DNA of 64,000 nt, taken from Verrucomicrobiales bacterium. GTDB taxonomy: Bacteria > Verrucomicrobiota > Verrucomicrobiia > Limisphaerales > J093. This document shows positions 50,637 through 57,871 of this stretch, one piece after another. The notes beneath the pieces were generated by a model. The model made no database searches, was not told the DNA's origin, and was given only the letters and a program-made list of their open reading frames with translations. The number at the start of each line of letters is the position of its first letter. Positions within the stretch are counted from its first letter, which is position 1. The translations under genes were made by a program, and so were the position numbers. The stretch lies in assembly GCA_024233305.1 (NCBI GenBank), contig JACKPV010000023.1, positions 310,001-374,000 on the forward strand, read 5' to 3'.

Positions 50637-51536
50637 GTGCTTTACGACCGCCCCTACATGCGCGAGCGACCGGCGCCGGCGCCGTGGTCCGCCACGATGA
50701 TCATCATCGTGGCGAACGCCTTGGTGTTCGCGATCCAGTTGCTGGCCCGGCTGCGGCCGGGGTCGACGCTTGGCTGGCTGCTTTCGCATGCGATTCTGGT
50801 CCCGGGCGACCTGGCGAGGGGGGCGGTCTGGCAGTTGGTGACGTTCCAGTTCATGCACGGCGGCCTGTTCCATCTGGGCATCAACTGTCTCATGCTCTAC
50901 CTCTTTGGCCGCACGGTGGAAACCACGCTCGGGCGGGCGAGTTTCTGGCGGTTGTACCTGGCGAGCGGGGCGGTGGGCGGTCTGCTTCAGGCGATTTGTT
51001 CGTGGGTGGCCCCGGGGCATTTCGGGGTCCTCGGCACGGTGGGCGCCTCGTGCGGCGTGTTTGGCATCGTGGCGACTTTTGCCATGATGAACCGCGAGAT
51101 GCCGATCACCACGTTGGTGGCCTTCGTGCTGCCGGTGAGCATGAAGGCGAAGTATCTGGTGGTCGTCTCGGCGGTGATCGCGGTGCTGGGCATGTTGCAG
51201 GGTGGCAGCGGAGTGGCGCATGCCGGTCATCTGGGCGGCCTGCTCAGCGGCGTGGCCTACGTGCACTTCGCCCTGCATTCCCGCAGCCTGAATCTCCGCT
51301 GGCCCCGGGTGCTGCGCAGCCGGCGCGAACCCGAACTGGTGGTGATGTCCGGTCCTGCGCGTCCCCGCCGGCAGCCGGCCGCCCGGACCGAACAGGAGGA
51401 CCTGCCGCCGCAGGAGTTCATCGAGCGCGAGGTGGATCCCATTCTGGACAAGATCTCGCAGCACGGCCTCCAAAGCCTCACCCCGCGCGAACGCCGCATC
51501 CTCGAACTGGCGCGCGAACGCATGTCGCGCAAGTAG
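50637..51536 (+). CDS. rhomboid family intramembrane serine protease
   Basis: 299 residues from the GTG at 50637 (VLYDRPYMRERP; ATG at 50658 is the alternative). Six hydrophobic helices. Family landmarks: VTFQFMHGGLFHLGINCLMLYLFGRTVE (loop 1 and TM2), nucleophile Ser138 in GTVGASCGVFG, and catalytic His195 in GVAHAGHLGGLLSG. The usual GASG is GASC here. About 100 residues follow the last helix: a basic linker, then LPPQEFIEREVDPILDKISQHGLQSLTPRERRILELARERM, a helical tail seen on other rhomboids of this group. It cleaves transmembrane segments; a link with the PEP-CTERM proteins next door is only positional. Confidence 0.92.
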   Translation: MLYDRPYMRERPAPAPWSATMIIIVANALVFAIQLLARLRPGSTLGWLLSHAILVPGDLARGAVWQLVTFQFMHGGLFHLGINCLMLYLFGRTVETTLGRASFWRLYLASGAVGGLLQAICSWVAPGHFGVLGTVGASCGVFGIVATFAMMNREMPITTLVAFVLPVSMKAKYLVVVSAVIAVLGMLQGGSGVAHAGHLGGLLSGVAYVHFALHSRSLNLRWPRVLRSRREPELVVMSGPARPRRQPAARTEQEDLPPQEFIEREVDPILDKISQHGLQSLTPRERRILELARERMSRK

Positions 51537-51561
51537 GTTCGGACGCCTCGCGTCAGACTGC

Positions 51562-51603
51562 GGTAGCCGCCGGTGCGCAGTCGGCGCTGAAATCCCTGGG
51601 CTT
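51562..51603 (-). repeat. family A element, copy A5 (one end only)
   Basis: Reads GGTAGCCGCC..GCAGTCGGCGCTGAAATCCCTGGGCTTG, the right end of an A element in reverse orientation. It stops where repeat B2 begins, so it is either truncated or interrupted by B. Confidence 0.75.
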
Positions 51604-51843
51604 GCCAGAGCACCTGATCCCGGGCGACTGACTGTGGGCGGAAGCCCGAAACGGAGTGGTTTGAGGTGGCGGGTCGAGTGAGTGAGCGGCACTGCGCTTG
51701 ATACGGGTCCGGGAGGTGAACGGGGGGGCTGGATCTCGGGCGGCGCGCAGGGGACGGCGCGCCCTACCTGGGCCTGGTGGTAGGGCGCGTCACCCCGTGC
51801 GCGCCGCTTTGGGCAGAACGTGACCGTGCGTCCTCCGGGGCGA
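51604..51843 (+). repeat. family B repeat, copy 2 (forward)
   Basis: Partner of B1 in opposite orientation. Begins CCAGAGCACCTGATCCCGGG. A reversed form of this start (GAGATCTGGTGTTCTG) appears at 51919-51934, about 75 bases beyond the shared part, so the full element may be 51604-51936 with short terminal inverted repeats, B1 being cut at one end. Confidence 0.82.
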
Positions 51844-51946
51844 CAGAGTACCTGGCGCCTATTCCGGCACCGACCTGCGCCTGATCTACCGAAGCGTCTC
51901 TTCCTGATTTCCGCCGAGATCTGGTGTTCTGCCTTGCTGTGCGGTT

Positions 51947-52015
51947 CGCGGTGCCCCCTCGCCCCGGCCCTCACCCCATCCGATGGAGAGAGGGTGCCCG
52001 GACGGCGGGTGAGGA
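51947..52015 (+). repeat. short intergenic repeat (family C), copy 2
   Basis: Contains CGGTGCCCCCTCGCCCCGGC, CTCACCCCATCC, GATGG and GAGGGTGCCCGG, matching the reverse complement of 5208-5273 in order and spacing. Probably a REP-like sequence. Confidence 0.5.
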
Positions 52016-52118
52016 GAGACGGGTAGTCCATCCCGGTGCCTCGTCAGTAACCCCGGCACATCACGCGTCGGTTCGGCGCCAGCGGCCACGAGTTACGGCA
52101 TCGTCCCGGCCTGGCTCC

Positions 52119-54077
52119 TCACTTTGCCGATCCGACCCGCAGTACCACGCAGCCGCGGCGGGGGACTTCCGTCGTGTAGCGGTCACGGAAGCGTCCGAGG
52201 TCCTGCTGGCGCCACAGGTCGCGGAGCGATTGCGGACCCGCGAGACCGAGCGCGCTCCATGCCGCGGTGATCCGGGTCGGGAACTCGCCGCGGTTGAAGA
52301 AGCCCAGCGCCTTGGAGCCGTCGGCCAGGTCCTTGAGCATAAGGAAGGTCTCCTCGTTCAGGTCGATCACCCGCGCGCACTGGCCGAGTGGATCCTGGTT
52401 GATGGCGATCAGTTCGGGGTTGCAGAGGACGTTGAGGGTGAAGGGATCGAGGCTGGCCATATCGCCGCTGTAGAAGAGGGGCGCCGCCATGAGGCACCAG
52501 AGCGACATGAAGGCGTATTGCTCGTTCGGACCGAGCGGGCAGGGAACCGGTTCACCCATGCCGCGGGCGTTGCCGATGTGGCCGATCTGGATGTAGTCGG
52601 GATCGTTCCAGGCGCCGGGGCCGTTCCAGGCGCGGTGTTCGGCGTTCTTCAGCGCCACCTCGAAAACCCGGTTCAACTCGAAACCCAGGTCGCCCGCCGT
52701 CCGCCAGCTTTGGCCGCCCACCTCGGCGCCCCACTCCCAAACGTCGCCCATGCCGTACTGACAAAGGTTCAGGACGATGTCGCGGGGCATGCCCTGGAGG
52801 ATGTCGCCCATCTGGCGGTAGGGCTTCATCAGGCGCTCGCGGCCTTCGCCGGTTGCCACGCCGCCGTAGGAGCACCAGTCGTACTTGAGCAGATCGAAGC
52901 CCCAACGAGCGAAGGTGCGGGCGTCCTGTTCCTCGTGCTGGTAGGTCCCGGCAAATCCCGCGCACGTGAGCGGGCCCGGAGACGTGTAGATACCCGCTTT
53001 GAGCCCGTAAGCGTGGATGTGGGCCGTGAGCGCGGGCATGTCGGGGAAATGCCGGTTGCACAGGATCTCACCGTGTTCGTCGCGCAACGGCCCCACCCGC
53101 AGGGGGTCGTCGTGCTTCGGCGCGTTCATCCAACAATCGTCAATCGAGACGTATTGGTACCCGACGTCCGCCATGCCCGTCCGGACCATGAGGTCGGCGG
53201 CTTCGCGCATCATCGCGTCGGTGATGCGGTTGTAATGGGCATACCAGTGGTTCCAGCCCATCGGCGGGGTCAACGCGAGTTTGTCGCCGGCGACGATTCG
53301 GAAGCGAAACGACGCCTCGCCGTGGGGGTTGGCGGCCCGCAAAGTGACGTCGTACTCGCCCGCGACCGGGGCCGTGCCGCCGAGGATTCCCCGGTCGCGG
53401 TCGAGGTGGAGGCCGTCGGGAAGGGCTTCGGCGGCGAACCGGATCGGGCGTTCGCCGGTGGTCGGAATCCGGTAGAGGAAGGGATGGCCCGGGCGGCAGC
53501 CGTGGACGGTTGGCCCGTTGATGCGCGGGGCGGGTCCCGGCGGCGGGGTGAGCATCACGGGTTCTTCATCCGGCACCGGGATGGACACGGGATGGCCGCT
53601 TGCCATCAGGAAGACCGCTTCGGCCCAGTCGGCGTGATCGAAGTCGATGCCGTCCCCGGCGCCCAGCGCCAACAACACGAGTTCCCGGCGACCGGTGAGT
53701 GGCACGTCCACGCGAACCGCCGCTTCCCCGGAGTGGCGAACTCCGGAGTCGAAGAGCTTCTCGCCATCGGCCACCACTTGGAAACGGACCGAGGCCTTGT
53801 CGCTGCCGGCGGCGTCATCCACGCCGACCCAGGCCTGAAAGCGGTCGCAGGTTCCGCCGAGGTCGACCCAGAGCACACTGCGGGCGTGGGTGCCGATGCC
53901 GGCGGCGTAAGGGTGGCCGGCGATGGACATCGGTTTGCCCGTGACCGTCCGGTCGATCTGTGGCGTGCCCCAACCCTGTCGCAGGTGGGCGAGGTCGAGG
54001 GAGGAAAGGGGGATGGTTGCGGCGGCCAGCGGGAGGCCGGCGCCGAGACAGGCCAGAAGACGGAGGAGGGCTTTCAT
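52119..54077 (-). CDS. secreted alpha-galactosidase, GH27, with N-terminal NPCBM domain
   Basis: 652 residues from MKALLRLLACLGAGLPLAAA (54077). Residues about 22-170 are an NPCBM carbohydrate-binding domain (PLSSLDLAHLRQGWGTPQ, GIGTHARSVLWVDLGGTCDRF). About 195-265 is a putative Ig-fold (He_PIG) linker domain (LPDGLHLDRDRGILGGTAP). The GH27 barrel begins LTPPMGWNHWYAHYN and includes YVSIDDCWM, LKAGIYTSPG, nucleophile Asp400 in LLKYDWC, acid/base Asp463 in SWRTAGDLG (aligned with the family's WRxxxD), and PGAWNDPDY. The C-terminal beta-sandwich is short. It releases terminal alpha-linked galactose from plant or microbial glycans, in the periplasm or outside. Confidence 0.93.
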   Translation of the reverse strand: MKALLRLLACLGAGLPLAAATIPLSSLDLAHLRQGWGTPQIDRTVTGKPMSIAGHPYAAGIGTHARSVLWVDLGGTCDRFQAWVGVDDAAGSDKASVRFQVVADGEKLFDSGVRHSGEAAVRVDVPLTGRRELVLLALGAGDGIDFDHADWAEAVFLMASGHPVSIPVPDEEPVMLTPPPGPAPRINGPTVHGCRPGHPFLYRIPTTGERPIRFAAEALPDGLHLDRDRGILGGTAPVAGEYDVTLRAANPHGEASFRFRIVAGDKLALTPPMGWNHWYAHYNRITDAMMREAADLMVRTGMADVGYQYVSIDDCWMNAPKHDDPLRVGPLRDEHGEILCNRHFPDMPALTAHIHAYGLKAGIYTSPGPLTCAGFAGTYQHEEQDARTFARWGFDLLKYDWCSYGGVATGEGRERLMKPYRQMGDILQGMPRDIVLNLCQYGMGDVWEWGAEVGGQSWRTAGDLGFELNRVFEVALKNAEHRAWNGPGAWNDPDYIQIGHIGNARGMGEPVPCPLGPNEQYAFMSLWCLMAAPLFYSGDMASLDPFTLNVLCNPELIAINQDPLGQCARVIDLNEETFLMLKDLADGSKALGFFNRGEFPTRITAAWSALGLAGPQSLRDLWRQQDLGRFRDRYTTEVPRRGCVVLRVGSAK

Positions 54078-54432
54078 CGCGAGTAATGGTTCCTCGTGAG
54101 CCAATCAGTCTGTCGTATGAGCAGCAAGCAAAATGGAGGCGCGAAGCAACCGGATGGCCACCCGCCGGTTCGGGACGATTCGGTCCGAGGCCCCCAACGG
54201 TCGGCGCGGGCGGGACCGCATGCAGCCCATGGAATTCAGCGCCGACTACCCGCCGGCGGCTACGACAAATCGAATCGGCACGGCTGAGCGGCTCCTGGAG
54301 CGGTTTCTGTCGACCGAGAAAAACTGAAACCGGGGCGGGAGCCGCTGTGTCTTCGTTTCGACGGGGGTGCCAGCCCGGATTTGAAACGAGGCCGGCATCG
54401 CCGCATTGCCGTAATTCTATTGTCTTGAAACC
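54078..54432. other. 355-bp divergent space with a decayed A element (A7)
   Basis: Lies between the divergent GH27 gene and the 1000-residue protein. 54231-54287 is the right end of a family A element (TTCAGCGCCGACTACC, CGGCGGCTACGAC, AATCGGCACGGCTGAGC), with a barely recognisable middle before it (from about 54165). The rest should carry both promoters; none stands out. Confidence 0.6.
54231..54287 (+). repeat. family A element, copy A7 (right end, decayed left)
   Basis: Matches the right 57 bases of A1 with several substitutions (CCGCCGGCGGC in place of CACGTCGGCGGC). Confidence 0.65.
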
Positions 54433-57400
54433 ATGAAACGTAAGCTACTCCTGACTCTGTGCCCGGTGGTGGCGGCGGTCGTTGCCTCGCTGGGCTGCGC
54501 GCGGGCGGACGCGATTTCGTCCGCGCAACTGGCGGATCACGGGCTTCGCCCGGGGGGCGCGCTGCAGGTGCTTCCCGCGGGCGCCGTGGTGCATGTCGAA
54601 TTGCACGGCGTGTTGCCGGTGCTGGAAGGGCTCGAAGGGATTTTGAAGGCGGCTGTTCCTGCCCGGGCGGCGCCGCCGGATTTGCAGAACCTCCTCCAAC
54701 TGGAGCACCCGCTGCTCACGGCCCTGGGAATGCAACTGGGCGGGCAGCCGTTGAACGAGGAGAGCATCGCCAACCAGTTCGGTCTGGCTGCGCGCGGCAC
54801 GGTGACGCTCAGCCTTTACCCCGGCGATCCGCGTCGACTGTTCATTCTCAGTCTTCCCGTGGCCAACCGCGACGCCCTTGCCATGCTGTTGACCATGGCC
54901 CTGGAGCCCGAGCAGGTCGAACGCGTGCAATGGGGTGACGGGGCCGCGTTGCGGGTGGTGTCCGCGCACCGGGAACTGCCGGCGTTGCATGTCGTGTGCG
55001 GCGCGGACCGGATGTTCCTCTGCGGGGATCGCGCCCTGGCGATGGCGCTGCACCAAATGCCCACGGCGGAACGGTTGGACAAGGATCCCTTCCTCGGCCG
55101 GGTGTTGCCCACGGTGGCGGACCAGCAACTGGCGGTCGTCTGCGACCCACGGTTGGTGAAGCCGGCGGCGCTGCAGTTGCAGCAGATTCGTCCGTTCCTG
55201 TTGGCCATGCTGCACCAGCACCGGACCGAGCTGCTGGCGAACATGCCGCGCGAACAACGCGAGGCCATTGAGCGGCAGTTCCAGGCGCAATGGGGTGTCG
55301 AGGATCTGGAGCAACTGGCCGACTACGTTGAGGCGGTGGCGGCGGTGACCTCCGGCAAGCTGGTCGATTTCTTCACCCGCCAGCTCATTTCCTTCGAGGG
55401 GCTCTGCTTCACGGCGGACCTCGATGCGAAGTTCCCGCAACTCGGGCTGGCGGTGTATTCCTCGCAGTTCCAGCCGGACCAGGGAACCCGGGCCATTCCG
55501 ATGGACGAAGTGCGCGCGGCCCTGGCCTGGCTCGGGGACGATGTCTCGTGCTTCTCGGTGCAAGGGCAAAAGCCGGCGCCCACCACTACGCCGGTGCTCA
55601 ATGCCTGGGTCGCGGCGGTGCGCGAGGAGTTCGCGTCGCGCGGGCTGCCCGCCGCGTGGTTCGACCGGTTCGGCGAATTGCTCGAGGCGCAGGCCCCGGT
55701 GCCGAGCGTGGAATCGCAGGTGCCGTGGACGTTGACCGTGCAGGCGCCCGTGGCGCCGCAGCCTTCCCTGGAGGAGAGCCCGACGCTGGTCGATTACCTG
55801 AACCGCTTGAACCTGCCGTCGGCGAGGGCGGTCTCGATTGTGCCGGATCGAAACATCGGGTTTCTCGAGGAGGTCTATCGCGCCCAGACGGAATCACTGG
55901 CGCAGAACCAAGCGTTGGGGGTCGAGTTCGCCCGCGAAACGACGCGCCGCGATCCGTGGCTGGACCATGTCTGGCGGTTCGATGCGGAGGCGGTCGAGGG
56001 CCTCGAGGGTGTGCAACGGCTGGTGTTCGAAAGCGCGTTTCGGACGCACGGCGGCATCTTCGGTTACGACCAGCACGAGCTGGTGAACCGGCGCGTCTAT
56101 CACGCCCGCGAGATCGGGGGCTACCTCGTCTACCACCAGGGATTGGCCGCCCCGAACTGGCTTGCGGGACTGCGGGCCGGCGTCGAACCGCAACTGCCCG
56201 TCGCCACCCGCAAACTCCTGGACCAGGTGCCGGACAGTGTCACCCGCGTCGAGGTGCATCGCGTGCTGCAGAATGTGCCGCTGTTCGTCGACTGGTTGGG
56301 CCGGATCGAGGGCCGGGTGCGGATGGACCTCGACCATTACCTGGCTCGGGCGGGCGAGATCGCAGCGGGTGAAACGGATCCCGAGGCGATGGTGAAGGCG
56401 TTGAAACGCGAGCCCATGCCCGAGCTGCTGTATGCCCTCTGCCGGAACGAAGCGGGTGATTTCTACGCCCTGCTGCCGGGCAACGTGGTGTATCCCCGGC
56501 CCGCGGTCGTGCCGCTGCTCAGCGCCGTCTTCGAGGATTACGCCGAACACGCCGACGAATTGGGCGGCAGTCTGTGCTACACCCAGGTCCAACCGGACAT
56601 GTTGCGCCTCTCGTTCGTCCAGAGCACCGAGGCGTTGGCAACCCTGATCTCGAGCGTTGGCAACGCCGTGGTGGACCGATACCTCGCCACGCCGGAGAAA
56701 CAGGCGGCCGCGCGGGATCGCGTCTGGCGACCGGGCGATCAGGACCCGGGCAACTTCGACGAGGCGCTGGTCATCAATCCCCGCTGGGACTTCATTCCGC
56801 GCCCGCCGAAGAAGCAGGATGCCCACCCTGAACACCCGATCCCGGATCGTCCGGCCGACGCCGGCGAGGACCAGATCGATCTCGGCTCCCACTACAACGC
56901 GTCGCTCGAGGACAGCTGGCATCATGGCACGATGCAAAACAACACCTTGGAGAACGTGCCGACCGGGTTGGTCGAATTCGACGGGGTGACGTTTGACGTG
57001 CGCGGCATCGTCCAACTCGCCGGTACCAGCCAGATTGCGGAATCCAGCGCCCGATTTCCCGGCATCGTCGAAGGCATCGAGGTGCGCCGGACTGCGGCCC
57101 GGCTGCACTTCCTGCATGCCTGTGGTTGGAATGCTCCGCTGTTCACCAAGATCGGGGTCTACACCGTTCACTATGCCGACGGCCAGACCCGGCACATTGA
57201 AGTCCTGTACGGACGCGATGTGCTGGACTGGTGGACGCCGCAGGATGTGACCGGTTCGGCCGAGTTGAAGGTCGCCTGGACCGGGCCCAACAACTCGCTA
57301 CCGAACGGCGTCCCGTTGTCCCTCTACCACACGGCTTGGGACAACCCCCGCCCCGATGAACAGATCGAGAGCATCGACTATGCCTCGACCATGAGCAGTG

Positions 57401-57435
57401 CGGCGCCGTTTCTGATCGCCATCACGGCGGAATAG
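54433..57435 (+). CDS. very large secreted protein of unknown function, conserved C-terminal domain
   Basis: 1000 residues with a signal peptide (LLLTLCPVVAAVVASLGCARAD). Residues about 35-800 are alpha/beta and leucine-rich, with no catalytic motif I recognise; segments like AVVHVELHGVLPVLEGLEG and LYPGDPRRLFILSLPVANRDALAMLL suggest repeated ferredoxin-like or BON-like units of about 330 residues. The last 170 residues are distinct: YNASLEDSWHH, NTLENVPTGL, DGVTFDVRGIVQL, IRRTAARLHFLHACGW-type core, IGVYTVHYADG, DVLDWW, NPRPDEQIESIDYAS, APFLIAITAE. This ending recurs on secreted Verrucomicrobiota and Planctomycetota proteins, likely as a beta-sandwich binding module. Its gene is monocistronic with a strong terminator. 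Confidence 0.72.
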   Translation: MKRKLLLTLCPVVAAVVASLGCARADAISSAQLADHGLRPGGALQVLPAGAVVHVELHGVLPVLEGLEGILKAAVPARAAPPDLQNLLQLEHPLLTALGMQLGGQPLNEESIANQFGLAARGTVTLSLYPGDPRRLFILSLPVANRDALAMLLTMALEPEQVERVQWGDGAALRVVSAHRELPALHVVCGADRMFLCGDRALAMALHQMPTAERLDKDPFLGRVLPTVADQQLAVVCDPRLVKPAALQLQQIRPFLLAMLHQHRTELLANMPREQREAIERQFQAQWGVEDLEQLADYVEAVAAVTSGKLVDFFTRQLISFEGLCFTADLDAKFPQLGLAVYSSQFQPDQGTRAIPMDEVRAALAWLGDDVSCFSVQGQKPAPTTTPVLNAWVAAVREEFASRGLPAAWFDRFGELLEAQAPVPSVESQVPWTLTVQAPVAPQPSLEESPTLVDYLNRLNLPSARAVSIVPDRNIGFLEEVYRAQTESLAQNQALGVEFARETTRRDPWLDHVWRFDAEAVEGLEGVQRLVFESAFRTHGGIFGYDQHELVNRRVYHAREIGGYLVYHQGLAAPNWLAGLRAGVEPQLPVATRKLLDQVPDSVTRVEVHRVLQNVPLFVDWLGRIEGRVRMDLDHYLARAGEIAAGETDPEAMVKALKREPMPELLYALCRNEAGDFYALLPGNVVYPRPAVVPLLSAVFEDYAEHADELGGSLCYTQVQPDMLRLSFVQSTEALATLISSVGNAVVDRYLATPEKQAAARDRVWRPGDQDPGNFDEALVINPRWDFIPRPPKKQDAHPEHPIPDRPADAGEDQIDLGSHYNASLEDSWHHGTMQNNTLENVPTGLVEFDGVTFDVRGIVQLAGTSQIAESSARFPGIVEGIEVRRTAARLHFLHACGWNAPLFTKIGVYTVHYADGQTRHIEVLYGRDVLDWWTPQDVTGSAELKVAWTGPNNSLPNGVPLSLYHTAWDNPRPDEQIESIDYASTMSSAAPFLIAITAE

Positions 57436-57467
57436 TCTTTTCTGTCAAAGGGTTACGCCAAAACGCG

Positions 57468-57500
57468 AGGCAGGTCCGGTCACGGCCGGACCTGCCTTTA
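57468..57500 (+). terminator. intrinsic terminator, 12-base perfect stem
   Basis: AGGCAGGTCCGG (57468-57479) with CCGGACCTGCCT (57486-57497) and a 6-base loop, then TTTA. 32 bases after the stop of the 1000-residue gene. Because the stem is symmetrical it might also stop transcripts arriving from the right. Confidence 0.85.
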
Positions 57501-57664
57501 GCCGTACGGGTTCAATACGTCGTAGCCGCCGACGTGTACTCGCCGTCAAGCGCGACGATTCACCGGAACGTGACTGCCGGTCGGAAGCGGGGGAAGCGCA
57601 CCCGCCCATGAAGATCAGCGCCGACGGTACGTCAGCGGCTACGGCCTATTGAATCGATACGGCT
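57500..57664 (+). repeat. family A element, copy A8 (internal deletion)
   Basis: Left end AGCCGTACGGGTTCAATACG, core AGCCGCCGACGTGTACTCGCCG, right end CAGCGCCGAC..GTCAGCGGCTACGG and AATCGATACGGCT. The stretch carrying CATGATTCAGCTGGGATAGG in A1 is missing, so the copy is about 30 bases shorter. Confidence 0.8.
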
Positions 57665-57718
57665 CAGGGGGTGCGAATGACGAGGTTGCGGATCTCGGTC
57701 ATTTCCTCGATGGCGAAG
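57659..57718 (-). pseudogene. 60-bp duplicate of the aldehyde dehydrogenase 3' end
   Basis: 57659-57718 equals 57867-57926 at 59 of 60 positions, offset by 208 bases. It includes the stop and about the last 17 codons of the gene (IEEMTEIRNLVIR) plus ACGGCT, the outer tip of a family A element. No other part of the gene is present. Confidence 0.85.
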
Positions 57719-57871
57719 ACACGGATGGGGCGCGGCAAAGCCGCGTAGGAGAGAGGGGGCGGAGCCATCACTGAACGGTGAGTCCAAACGCGGGGCAGGT
57801 CGCTTCTGTTTCTCCCAATATCCGCGCCCATCCGTGCCCATCCGCGGTGACTCCTACTAAATGGTCACGGC

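Larger units (their letters stand above)
51537..52118. other. 582-bp intergenic space: A5, B2, C2 and A6 repeats
   Basis: Between the convergent rhomboid and alpha-galactosidase genes. Nearly all repeat sequence: half element A5 (51562-51603), B copy 2 (51604-51843), family C copy 2 (51947-52015) and a decayed A fragment (52067-52103, CGTCGGTTCGGCGCCAGCGG then CACGAGTTACGGCATCGT). No gene supported. Confidence 0.7.
57436..57871. other. 436-bp convergent space: terminator, A8, aldehyde dehydrogenase fragment
   Basis: Contains the terminator at 57468, family A copy A8 (57500-57664), the 60-bp duplicate of the aldehyde dehydrogenase 3' end (57659-57718), and from about 57800 a C-rich repeat-like phrase (CGCGCCCATCCGTGCCCATCCGCGG). 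No intact gene. Confidence 0.75.

Noticed and set aside
51886..52089. Leftward small open frame rich in Gly/Pro
   Set aside because: It coincides with the family C repeat and a decayed A fragment; there is no start context.
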